14,147 nt of DNA from contig CAYRZU010000080.1 in the NCBI GenBank assembly GCA_964428895.1, forward strand, positions 1 to 14,147, given 5' to 3'. Position 1 is the first letter of the stretch. The number at the start of each line of letters is the position of its first letter. The notes below the pieces were generated by a model, which was not told the DNA's origin, did not search any database, and saw nothing but the letters and a program-made list of their open reading frames with translations. The position numbers and the translations under genes are program-made. Source of the DNA: HyVt-337 sp964428895 (GTDB lineage Bacteria > Planctomycetota > Phycisphaerae > SM23-33). Positions 7,275-14,147 of this stretch are shown piece after piece.

Positions 7275-9996
7275 CTTTGACGAATCCAAACTGACCGCCT
7301 ACGCCCTCGGTGAACTCGACGCGACCGAGTCGGCCCAGGTCGAAGACTACTTGAAGGACAATCCTGAAGCGCGACGCCTGGTCGATGAGATTCGCCAGGT
7401 CACCCGGCTCGTGGAGGCCCAATTGGCCTCCGAGCCCGCGCTAGCGCTGACCGACGATCAGCGCCGGCGGATCCGCGCGGGCAAGCGCCCCAGGCGGGTG
7501 GGGCGCATTATCCTCCGGGGCGCCATGGCGGCGGCCGCGGTCTTCCTGATGGGCGTGTTCATCACCAGTATCTTCGCGCCGGGCTTCTGGCGGAAGGCGG
7601 TCAGCGTGGTCTGGACCGATGACGTCGAAATGCTTCGCCCCGCCGACGGCGTGGCGGCCAAAGAGACCGGCCCCGACCCCTACGGCTGGGACCGGAGGAG
7701 CGAAAAGGCGACCGAAGGGCTGGTCACGGGCCGGAGTGATGGCGACACGGAGGCCAAGTCGGTCATCGCCTCGGGAGCTTATGACCTGCAGGACTCGGCC
7801 CCCACGACGCCCGACGCCGTGGCTCCTCCTGTGGACGTGGCGGATGACTCAGGCGTAGCCGAGTTGGCAGGCCTGGGCTATGCGGGCGGGCCCAGGACCG
7901 ACACGCATTACCTCCCGACCCCGAGTGGCAACAAGGACAAGCTCGAAACGGCCGAAGAGAAGTTGCCTGCGGTCACGATGCACTTGGCGCGAGACATGCG
8001 TTCCCCGGAACGGGAGCCCGACTACGGCCACGACAGCGGAGGTCGGATCCCAGACACGGAAATCACGGTGGCCGGAGGATACTTGGACGAAGGTCGCACC
8101 GGGCAGGCGGGCGAGACCGGAGAATCCTGGTCCGCAGTGGCCGCCTATCCCAAGGATTGGCGTGAGCTGTCCTTCGGACTACGTTCGGGTGGCCGGCGCC
8201 GGGCGCTGACGGACCAGGATCGGCAGGCCTACCGCGTCCTGGGCAAACGCCTGCAGGGGCTGGATGTTAACAACGCCGAGTTCGGCCACGTAGTGGCGTA
8301 TCTGAGCGAACAGGCCGGCGGCAAGATGCGCGTTCGGTGGAACCAACTGGCCGAAGCCGGCGTGACCCCGCAGACGACCGTGTCGATCCACCAGCCGGAC
8401 CGACGGCTGGGGCAGATGCTCAGCGTGATCATGGTCGATCTGAGTGACGGCCAGACCCTTGGCTTTGTGGTCCAGGACGGCGCGGTGACGATTTCCACCG
8501 CCGAGGACCTGGGGGTCGACGCCGAGACCGTCCGCCGCGCCAACGCGTCCTGGAATCGGGAGGCCTACCGTGACATTCAGGACAACCCCTTTAAGGCGGT
8601 GATGGACCATCCGCTGTCGACGTTCTCGATCGACGTCGACACCGCCAGTTATTCCAACGTTCGACGAATGCTCAACAACAACCAACTCCCGCCTAACGGG
8701 GCGGTGCGGATTGAGGAGTTGGTCAACTACTTCTCCTATGATTACATGCCGCCCAGCGAGGAGGACCCGCATCCCTTCGCCGCGCACGTGGACGTGGCCG
8801 ACTGTCCCTGGCAGCCGGGCCATCAGCTCGTGCGGGTCGGGCTGAAGGGCCGCGAGGTCGCCGCGGAGAAGCGCCCCGCCGGGAACTTTGTGTTCCTACT
8901 GGACGTCTCCGGCTCGATGAAGCCGGCCAACAAGCTCCCCTTGGTCATCAAGGCCATGAAGATGCTGGTCGAGCAACTGTCCGCGGAAGATCGGATTGCC
9001 ATCGTGGTCTACGCCGGGGCGGCCGGGCTGGTGCTGGATAGCACCCCCGGCGATCGGAAGGATCTGATTGTCGGCAAGCTTGAGCATCTCTCCGCGGGCG
9101 GGTCCACGCAAGGGTCGGCGGGCATTGTCCGGGCCTACGAGGTCGCGGCCGCCAACTTCATCGAAGGCGGCGTCAACCGGGTGATCCTCTGCACCGACGG
9201 CGACTTCAACGTGGGCGTTACCAGTGAAAGCGAACTGGTCGAGTTGATCACGGCCGAGGCCAAGACGGGCGTGTTTCTGACCGTGCTGGGCTTCGGCATG
9301 GGCAACCTGCAGGACGACCGGCTGGAGGCCCTGGCCGACAAGGGCAACGGCAACTACGGCTACATCGACAGTGAGGCCGAGGCCCGCAAGGTCTTCGTGG
9401 AGCAACTGACCGGCACGCTGGTGACCATTGCCAAGGACGTGAAGATCCAGATCGAGTTCAACCCGCGCAAGGTCGCCGCCTACCGGCTGATCGGCTACGA
9501 GAATCGCCTCCTGGCCAAGGAGGATTTCAACGACGACACCAAGGACGCCGGTGAAATCGGCGCCGGCCATACCGTCACGGCTCTGTACGAACTGGTCCCG
9601 GCCGGGCAACCCGCGCCGACAGCCGACGTTGACGAGTTGAAGTACCAGCAGCCCGCGGCGGTCGCCGACGACGGTGCGTTCGCCGATGAGCTGCTGACGC
9701 TCAAGCTGCGATACAAGCAACCGGACGGCGATACCTCCACGCTGATGGAGACGCCGCTGATCGACCGGCGCCGAGAGTTCGCCGCCGCGGGAGAGGACTT
9801 CCAGTTCGCCGCGGCGGTCGCCGCCTATGGCATGATCCTCCGGGACAGCCCCTACTGCGGCACGGCCAACATGGACGCCGTGATCGAAACCGCTCAGGCC
9901 GCCCGCGGCGAAGACCGCGGCGGCTACCGCCTGCAGTTCATCAGCCTGGCCCGCCGCGCCCGGGATCTGATGGTCGCTCGGGGGCCGACAGAGTAG
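7267..9996 (+). CDS. Membrane-anchored anti-sigma factor fused to STN-like, YfbK-type VWA and DUF3520 domains
   Basis: The 909-residue protein starts at the ATG at 7267, inside the sigma gene's last codons (8-nt overlap). Residues 1-60 are a short helical anti-sigma N-terminus (SKLTAYALGELDATESAQVE), with no Cys and hence no HxxxCxxC zinc site. A basic patch (RRRIRAGKRPRRVGR, 66-80) precedes one membrane span (about 82-104), which fits an N-in, C-out topology. A Gly/acid-rich linker (about 120-310) leads to an STN-like segment (about 328-415), then the YfbK N-terminal region (about 438-530, with STFSIDVDTASYSNVRRML). The VWA domain (about 538-720) carries an intact MIDAS: D546-x-S548-x-S550, T614 and D644. 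A DUF3520-type C-terminus follows (about 725-905). E. coli YfbK is a VWA lipoprotein. Here the exported VWA part is joined to an anti-sigma head, suggesting it senses an envelope partner and controls the sigma factor (inference). Domain calls are good; the ligand is unknown. Confidence 0.88.
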   Translation: MTNFDESKLTAYALGELDATESAQVEDYLKDNPEARRLVDEIRQVTRLVEAQLASEPALALTDDQRRRIRAGKRPRRVGRIILRGAMAAAAVFLMGVFITSIFAPGFWRKAVSVVWTDDVEMLRPADGVAAKETGPDPYGWDRRSEKATEGLVTGRSDGDTEAKSVIASGAYDLQDSAPTTPDAVAPPVDVADDSGVAELAGLGYAGGPRTDTHYLPTPSGNKDKLETAEEKLPAVTMHLARDMRSPEREPDYGHDSGGRIPDTEITVAGGYLDEGRTGQAGETGESWSAVAAYPKDWRELSFGLRSGGRRRALTDQDRQAYRVLGKRLQGLDVNNAEFGHVVAYLSEQAGGKMRVRWNQLAEAGVTPQTTVSIHQPDRRLGQMLSVIMVDLSDGQTLGFVVQDGAVTISTAEDLGVDAETVRRANASWNREAYRDIQDNPFKAVMDHPLSTFSIDVDTASYSNVRRMLNNNQLPPNGAVRIEELVNYFSYDYMPPSEEDPHPFAAHVDVADCPWQPGHQLVRVGLKGREVAAEKRPAGNFVFLLDVSGSMKPANKLPLVIKAMKMLVEQLSAEDRIAIVVYAGAAGLVLDSTPGDRKDLIVGKLEHLSAGGSTQGSAGIVRAYEVAAANFIEGGVNRVILCTDGDFNVGVTSESELVELITAEAKTGVFLTVLGFGMGNLQDDRLEALADKGNGNYGYIDSEAEARKVFVEQLTGTLVTIAKDVKIQIEFNPRKVAAYRLIGYENRLLAKEDFNDDTKDAGEIGAGHTVTALYELVPAGQPAPTADVDELKYQQPAAVADDGAFADELLTLKLRYKQPDGDTSTLMETPLIDRRREFAAAGEDFQFAAAVAAYGMILRDSPYCGTANMDAVIETAQAARGEDRGGYRLQFISLARRARDLMVARGPTE

Positions 9997-10020
9997 CGCG
10001 GCCGGCCTATCAGCATCATC

Positions 10021-10052
10021 GGGGCCCGATACGTTTCGGCGTGTCGGGCCTC
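10021..10052 (+). terminator. GC-rich hairpin after the sigma/anti-sigma operon
   Basis: Arms 10021-10032 and 10041-10052 pair over 12 bp with two G-U wobbles around the loop GTTTCGGC. It begins 24 bases after the stop codon at 9996, where a terminator would be expected. There is no T-run after it on the plus strand, so it may be a weak terminator, an RNA-stabilising hairpin, or Rho-assisted. Confidence 0.4.
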
Positions 10053-10110
10053 GTCGCTTGCGCGAACAGGGCCACTTGACGCGACGCGGCGGTTATGGCC
10101 TGATAGGGCC

Positions 10111-10851
10111 ATGGACTTCTACGCCCACTTCGCCGCGGACTACGATGTGGTGGTCGACGCCGCCGGCAGGGCGAGCGCCATCGGCGCCTTTGCCGACCGA
10201 TTGACCGCGGACGGCGTCCAATCCGCCATCGACGTCGCCTGCGGCAACGGTGCGTACGCGCTGGCGCTGGCTGCCCGGGGCGTGCATGTGGTGGGGGCGG
10301 ACATCTCGGAGGCCATGATCGAGCAGGCCCGTTCTCGGGCGGAAGCCGAGGGCGCCGCCGTCGAGTGGTTCGTATCACCGATGCAGGAAATCGCCACCCA
10401 CACGCCCGGCCGCTTTGACGCCGTTCTGTGCATGGGCAACTCTCTGCCGCACCTGTTGAGCGATGACGAGCTAGGGCAGGCGCTGGCGGGCCTGGCCCGG
10501 GTGGTCAGCGATGATGGCGTGGTGATTCTTCAGCTACTCAATTACGGGCGCGTGCTGGCGCGGCAGGAACGCGTGGTCGGGATCACACGCGACGGGGACA
10601 CCGAGTACGTTCGTTTCTACGATTTCCTTGGGGGCCTGGTCCGCTTCAACCTGTTGACAATCCACGGGGCGGGCGGGCAGCCCGACCATCACCTGGACAA
10701 CGTCCTCCTTGCGCCCTACCAGCCGAATCAACTCGTCGCCGCGTTGGCCGCGGTGGGCATGGCGCGGGTGGACCTGTTCGGCGATCTGCAGTTTAACGCC
10801 TTCGACCCGGATTGCTCCGACCTACTTGTCGTGGTCGCTCGGAAGGGCTAG
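10111..10851 (+). CDS. Class I SAM-dependent methyltransferase
   Basis: The 246-residue soluble protein has the Rossmann-type methyltransferase layout. Motif I is DVACGNGAYALALA (41-54), with the acidic end of strand beta2 at D64 (VVGADIS) and a motif IV strand FDAVLCMGNSLPHLL (102-116). The CMGNSLPHL segment resembles the C-x-GNS-x-x-HL loop of glycine/sarcosine N-methyltransferase-type enzymes, but the similarity is short and the substrate is left open. The C-terminal part (LAPYQPNQLVAALAAVGM, FGDLQFNAF) also follows this subgroup's pattern. The ATG at 10111 has only AGGG two bases upstream, and no in-frame start exists just before it, so translation initiation looks weak. It stands alone between the sigma operon and the hypothetical pair, with 114 and 118 bp of flanking gap. 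Fold and SAM use are confident, the reaction is not. Confidence 0.85.
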   Translation: MDFYAHFAADYDVVVDAAGRASAIGAFADRLTADGVQSAIDVACGNGAYALALAARGVHVVGADISEAMIEQARSRAEAEGAAVEWFVSPMQEIATHTPGRFDAVLCMGNSLPHLLSDDELGQALAGLARVVSDDGVVILQLLNYGRVLARQERVVGITRDGDTEYVRFYDFLGGLVRFNLLTIHGAGGQPDHHLDNVLLAPYQPNQLVAALAAVGMARVDLFGDLQFNAFDPDCSDLLVVVARKG

Positions 10852-10969
10852 TGGTCCAGCTCAGGCGGGGCGCAGGCGTTTACAGCAGTGTAATCGCCGG
10901 TGTGGTCGGCGGGCCGTGAGCCTGCGACAATGCGGGGGAATCTGACAGTCGACACTCAAAGAGGGGTCC

Positions 10970-11290
10970 ATGATGAACCATTGGCTAACCTATAGCGTTC
11001 AAGAACGCCTGCCGTCTCGCACCACCAACAGCGCCGCCTGGGACGCCGATACGGGCTCGGGCGGGGCCATTCCCATTCCCGAGGGAGCCTATTTTGTGGT
11101 GGTCTATGTCGACCAAGCGGTTCACATTTTCGCAGATAAGTCCTCGACGGCGCCGACCGGTGACGACAACGGCGCCATCTATGCGCCGGAGTTGACGCAC
11201 ATCATCCCCTGTCGCGGCTGCACCTATCTGCACTTCCGGGAGGCTGGATCGGCCGTGACCATTCAGGCGACGGCCTTCAAGGCTTCCTAG
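10970..11290 (+). CDS. Hypothetical protein, 106 aa, first gene of a two-gene unit
   Basis: I do not recognise this family. The protein is short, has no signal peptide and no membrane span, and is rich in beta-forming stretches (GAYFVVVYVDQAVHIFADK at about 39-57, TYLHFREAGSAVTIQATAF at about 85-103), suggesting a small beta-sandwich. The end pattern, a strand followed by AVTIQATAFKAS, is reminiscent of small phage virion or decoration proteins, but this is an impression only. Two ATGs in tandem (10970 and 10973) follow GAGGGG at 10961-10966; the second has the better spacing and would remove one residue. Its stop lies 35 bp before the beta-helix gene, which has its own ribosome site, so the two are probably co-transcribed. 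It is likely a real gene, with unknown function. Confidence 0.65.
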   Translation: MMNHWLTYSVQERLPSRTTNSAAWDADTGSGGAIPIPEGAYFVVVYVDQAVHIFADKSSTAPTGDDNGAIYAPELTHIIPCRGCTYLHFREAGSAVTIQATAFKAS

Positions 11291-11325
11291 GACTTCCAGA
11301 AGAGCAGGTCGGAAAGGACCCCACG

Positions 11326-12618
11326 ATGAGTCTTGCAGGCAAAGGCCTATGGCGGACGGTCGAGATCGACGATCCGTTGGATGCCCTCAATCCTCTCGGA
11401 TCGGCGAACGTCATTGTTTGCACCATCGGTCCGGCCGGCGGAACCGATAACAACGGAAACAGCTTCGACTACAACACCCTGAACGCCTGGCTGGCCGACG
11501 TCCAAGCCTACGAGGCCACCCAACACACCGATCGGGATAACATCGGCCCGATCACCATTGTGGGCTCGCCATTCTGGGCGGAGTGCTACGGGGGGGCGAA
11601 CCTGACCACCACGTGGTGCTACGTGAACATCACGAACTACGACGCCACGAACACCCATTTCGTCCGCATCTACGCCGCGCCGGGCCATCGGGCCAACGGC
11701 CTGTTCGACGCACGCGGCTTCTACGATGACGTCGACGTTCCGCAAGGGGCCTACTGCAAGGTGTCCAACTCCGGTTCCGTCATTCAAAGTGGCCAATCCG
11801 CCCATATGCGCATTGAAGGCCTAAGACTGATGGGCAATGAGGCCGCAGGCGCCCAGGTCTCTCTGACGGTGAGCGACCACTGCCTTCTGCAGGCCAACAC
11901 CATCCAGACTACAACGGTGGGCACCCAGTTCGGCAAACACGGGATCATCGGCACACTCGACTTCTTCGGCCAGGGGACCAGCGCGGATCGCACCGTGATC
12001 TTCCGCAACAACGTGATCTGTTCCGATGGGAGTGGCAAGGATACCAGCGGGATCCTGACCCTGGTGTGGACTCGGAAGGACGGTCAGGCGCTCAGACTGT
12101 TCCTGCACGAGGACAACAACACCCTCATGAACCTTGGGGGAGCCGTGACGGGGGAACTCTCCGGCCTCTTTCACAATGTCTTGATGAGTTCCCCCTACAC
12201 CGGAACTGCCGAGACAATCCTGGTCCGCAGGAACAACCTCTCCCTCAAGCCCGCCGCGGCCTACGCCTGCTACGTGGACCAAAAGTCCGGGCCCCAGCCC
12301 GGGAACGTGACCTTTTCGTACGCCGCCGACGAGTACAACTTGTCCAACGACGGTACCGCCGATGACTTCGGCAACACCACACCGGGCAGTTGCATGACCA
12401 ACGTCGATGCTGCCGATGTCGTTCGAGACGAAACCACCGACGCCGCGCTAAAGCGCGGCTCGCCCGCCGTTGGGACCGGAATAGATCTCTCCGGCGTCTT
12501 CGGCCAAGATCTTCGTGGCCGAGAACGCACCCAGTGGGATCTTGGCGCGTCGGCCTATGCCTCCGGGGCCCACGGCGCTACCAGCACGCATCCATCCTCA
12601 ATCGCCACCACGCTGTAG
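11326..12618 (+). CDS. Right-handed parallel beta-helix protein without signal peptide
   Basis: The 430-residue protein reads like a pectate-lyase-type beta-helix. From about residue 90 to 345 short strands alternate with Asn-rich turns such as MRIEGLRLMGNEA (161-173), CLLQANTIQ (186-194), VIFRNNVICSDG (224-235), LHEDNNTLMNLGG (260-272) and ILVRRNNLSLK (298-308). The end, GSPAVGTGIDLSG...DLRGRERTQWDLGASAY (378-411), matches the closing motif (D-x-x-G-x-x-R ... D-x-GA-x-x) common in outer-surface beta-helix proteins. There it is normally followed by a sorting tail, whereas here only 19 residues remain. The N-terminus (MSLAGKGLWRTVEIDDPLDALN) is not a signal peptide, so ordinary export is unlikely; phage tail-spike-like proteins share this combination. 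GGAAAGGA about seven bases before the ATG is a good ribosome site. No catalytic residues can be assigned. The fold call is moderately sure. Confidence 0.75.
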   Translation: MSLAGKGLWRTVEIDDPLDALNPLGSANVIVCTIGPAGGTDNNGNSFDYNTLNAWLADVQAYEATQHTDRDNIGPITIVGSPFWAECYGGANLTTTWCYVNITNYDATNTHFVRIYAAPGHRANGLFDARGFYDDVDVPQGAYCKVSNSGSVIQSGQSAHMRIEGLRLMGNEAAGAQVSLTVSDHCLLQANTIQTTTVGTQFGKHGIIGTLDFFGQGTSADRTVIFRNNVICSDGSGKDTSGILTLVWTRKDGQALRLFLHEDNNTLMNLGGAVTGELSGLFHNVLMSSPYTGTAETILVRRNNLSLKPAAAYACYVDQKSGPQPGNVTFSYAADEYNLSNDGTADDFGNTTPGSCMTNVDAADVVRDETTDAALKRGSPAVGTGIDLSGVFGQDLRGRERTQWDLGASAYASGAHGATSTHPSSIATTL

Positions 12619-12663
12619 ACCCCCGGGCCGTCATCCCGGTCGCCAGAGACCGACCACGCGGGC

Positions 12664-12691
12664 TTGAACCAGGCGCGCCAGGCGGTAGACT
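12664..12691 (+). promoter_or_regulatory. Promoter for the epimerase gene, giving a near-leaderless mRNA
   Basis: TTGAAC (12664-12669), a 16-base spacer and TAGACT (12686-12691) form a sigma-70-like promoter with four matches in each box. The expected start point is about base 12698, within a few bases of the ATG pair at 12701/12704, leaving no room for a ribosome site, and none is seen. The spacer is one base short of ideal. Confidence 0.45.
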
Positions 12692-12700
12692 CTGCCTACC

Positions 12701-13954
12701 ATGATGACACTCGGAACCTACTCCATGGGCGTGGGCGACCGGTTCGGCCGCCAGGGGCTCGCACAACTTCAGGCGATGGTCCAGGCCAAAGACGCCGGCG
12801 TCTCGGTCGTGCCGGTGTGGAATAAATCCCACCGCGAGCACACCATCCTCCACACTCTGCCCGACGACGTCCGTGTCGAAGCCGACTCGGCCGTCGCCGA
12901 TCTGGGCTGGGCGGACGGCTACTACGTCGATGCCGACCACGTCGGGGCCAAGAACGTGGACCTGTTCGTTGAGGCCAGCGACTTCTTCACGCTGGACGTA
13001 GCCGACTTCATCGGCGAAGCCGCCGACGAAGAGCAGGTCACCGCCTTCGTCGACCGTCACAACCGGTTCATCGGCTCGATCGCCATCGATGGGATCAATG
13101 GGTCCTTCGACGTCACCCGCGGGCGCCTGGCCGAGATCGCCGCCAAGTACCTGTTGGCTGTCCGCCAGGCCGGCGAGGTCTATCGACATCTGGTCTCGGT
13201 CAAGGGCGAGGGCAACTTCGTCACCGAGGTCTCCATGGACGAGACCGACCAGCCGCAAACGCCGGAGGAAATGCTGTTCATCCTGGCGGCCATCGCCGAT
13301 GAGGGCATTCCGGCCCAGACCATCGCCCCGAAATTCACCGGCCGATTCAATAAGGGCGTGGATTACGTCGGCGACGTGGCGGCTTTTGCTCAGGAGTTTA
13401 ATGACGACCTGGCGGTGGTGGCCTTCGCCGTGGCCGAGTTCGACCTGCCGAGCAATCTGAAGCTTTCGGTCCACTCCGGCAGTGACAAGTTCTCGATCTA
13501 CGCTCTCCTTCACGAAGCGCTCGTGGCCAACGGCGCCGGCCTGCACCTCAAAACTGCCGGCACGACCTGGCTGGAAGAAATCGTGGGTCTCGCCGCGGCC
13601 GGCGGGGACGGCCTCGCCATCGCCAAAGAGGTCTACGCCCACGCGCACGGCCGATTCGACGAGCTGTGCGGGCCGTACGCCACCGTCATCGACATCGACC
13701 GGGGCGCCTTGCCGGCGCCGGAAATCGTTGACGGCTGGCGTAGCGATGACTTCGTGGCCGCTTTGCGACACGACCCAACTTGCCCGGCCTACGACGCCAA
13801 CGTCCGCCAACTGTTGCACGTGGGTTACAAGGTTGCTGGCGAAATGGGCGACCGCTTCCTGGACGCGCTCGATGAGTTCGCAGACGTCGTCGGTAAGCAC
13901 GTCACCGCCAACATCTATGACCGCCACATTCGCCCGGTCTTCATCGGCGGGTAG
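12701..13954 (+). CDS. uxaE: UxaE-family tagaturonate epimerase
   Basis: The 417-residue protein matches my recollection of the UxaE family, which interconverts tagaturonate and fructuronate in the hexuronate (galacturonate) route of bacteria such as Thermotoga that lack the usual isomerase pathway. It opens with the family's YSMGVGDRFGRQGLAQL (7-23) and carries conserved polar blocks likely to form the metal and substrate site: EVSMDETDQPQTPEE (176-190), APKFTGRFNKGVDYVGD (209-225), LSVHSGSDKFSIY (255-267) and HLKTAGTTWLEE (282-293). The length is near full size for the family and the protein looks soluble. Two tandem ATGs (12701, 12704) follow a promoter with almost no leader. No uronate dehydrogenase, KDG kinase or aldolase lies beside it in the window, so substrate assignment rests on family alone; a related sugar-acid epimerase is possible. 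Confidence 0.75.
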   Translation: MMTLGTYSMGVGDRFGRQGLAQLQAMVQAKDAGVSVVPVWNKSHREHTILHTLPDDVRVEADSAVADLGWADGYYVDADHVGAKNVDLFVEASDFFTLDVADFIGEAADEEQVTAFVDRHNRFIGSIAIDGINGSFDVTRGRLAEIAAKYLLAVRQAGEVYRHLVSVKGEGNFVTEVSMDETDQPQTPEEMLFILAAIADEGIPAQTIAPKFTGRFNKGVDYVGDVAAFAQEFNDDLAVVAFAVAEFDLPSNLKLSVHSGSDKFSIYALLHEALVANGAGLHLKTAGTTWLEEIVGLAAAGGDGLAIAKEVYAHAHGRFDELCGPYATVIDIDRGALPAPEIVDGWRSDDFVAALRHDPTCPAYDANVRQLLHVGYKVAGEMGDRFLDALDEFADVVGKHVTANIYDRHIRPVFIGG

Positions 13955-13981
13955 TTTCCGGGCTCCCGCACGGCCGCGCGG

Positions 13982-13997
13982 CAAGGCCCTGGCCTTG
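13982..13997. repeat. 16-bp palindrome overlapping the tRNA promoter -35
   Basis: CAAGGCC and GGCCTTG pair perfectly across a 2-base centre. The right arm shares its last three bases (TTG) with the -35 box at 13995-14000. It lies 28 bases after the epimerase stop. It could be a regulator site or part of a weak terminator; there is no T-run after it and the 2-base loop is too tight for a standard hairpin. Confidence 0.35.
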
Positions 13998-14024
13998 ACC
14001 GATCAGCCGAGTTCGGATTACAAT
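13995..14024 (+). promoter_or_regulatory. Sigma-70 promoter for tRNA-Arg
   Basis: TTGACC (13995-14000, five of six matches), an 18-base spacer and TACAAT (14019-14024, five of six) make a strong housekeeping promoter. It starts transcription near 14031, about 47 bases before the mature tRNA. It is the best-matched promoter in the window together with that of the aminotransferase. Confidence 0.7.
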
Positions 14025-14077
14025 ACCCATCCGTCGTCGAGCAGCAGGAGGGTTTGTGACCGCTCGGCGGCGCAGAC

Positions 14078-14147
<70 letters not shown>

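Noticed and set aside
10076..10109. Possible promoter before the methyltransferase (TTGACG with TGATAG or TAGGGC)
   Set aside because: The spacing to any -10-like word is 19-22 bases and the -10 words are poor; not enough to call.
10970..12618. Annotating the hypothetical/beta-helix pair as a prophage
   Set aside because: No integrase, terminase, portal, lysis gene or attachment repeats are visible in the window; kept as a finding only. The nearby tRNA at 14078 is a common integration site, but no duplicate of its 3' end is seen.
12637..12652. Small hairpin CGGTC-GCCAGA-GACCG after the beta-helix gene
   Set aside because: Only five base pairs and no T-run; such stems are expected by chance in GC-rich DNA.
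12578..13984. A 468-codon open frame on the minus strand, antisense to the epimerase gene
   Set aside because: The plus-strand translation matches the UxaE family throughout; the antisense product has no recognisable domain and the composition of a codon-bias shadow.

Overview
The window looks like a chromosomal segment from a GC-rich bacterium (well over 60% G+C by eye), most likely a planctomycete of the Phycisphaerae type. The lineage call is an inference. It rests on an exported alpha-toroid/DUF4159 protein, an ECF sigma factor overlapping an anti-sigma protein fused to a YfbK-type von Willebrand domain with an STN-like insert, an APC permease fused to universal stress domains, and a UxaE-type sugar epimerase. 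There is no ribosomal or marker gene to confirm it. No CRISPR array, insertion sequence, integrase or transposase is visible.

Layout. Bases 1-6353 are read from the minus strand. In transcription order they hold a large exported alpha-toroid protein with two DUF4159-like regions (3624-6353), a strong intrinsic terminator (3552-3599), a 51-residue single-span membrane protein (3388-3543) whose stop codon overlaps the GTG start of an amino-acid permease with two C-terminal UspA-like domains (1110-3395), and a class I/II aminotransferase with its own good promoter that runs off the left edge (1-1024). From 6705 everything reads on the plus strand: an ECF sigma factor (6705-7274), the anti-sigma/STN-like/VWA/DUF3520 fusion overlapping it by 8 nt (7267-9996), a SAM-dependent methyltransferase (10111-10851), two unrecognised or loosely recognised proteins (106 aa, and a 430-aa beta-helix protein; 10970-12618), a UxaE-family tagaturonate epimerase (12701-13954) behind a promoter that would give a nearly leaderless mRNA, and a tRNA-Arg(ACG) cut by the right edge.

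How the genes may work together. The 351-bp divergent region 6354-6704 holds back-to-back promoters for the exported DUF4159 protein and the sigma/anti-sigma operon, with GC-rich repeats that could be operators. The most system-like unit is the sigma factor plus its membrane-anchored partner. The anti-sigma segment lies in the cytoplasm, one membrane span follows, and an STN-like domain and a metal-binding VWA domain lie outside, so an envelope protein-protein signal could be passed to transcription. The permease-USP fusion and its coupled small protein look like a second membrane unit. The methyltransferase, the beta-helix pair and the epimerase look like independent single genes or small operons. 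The beta-helix pair lacks signal peptides and has the feel of phage-structural or island cargo, but no other phage gene supports that here.
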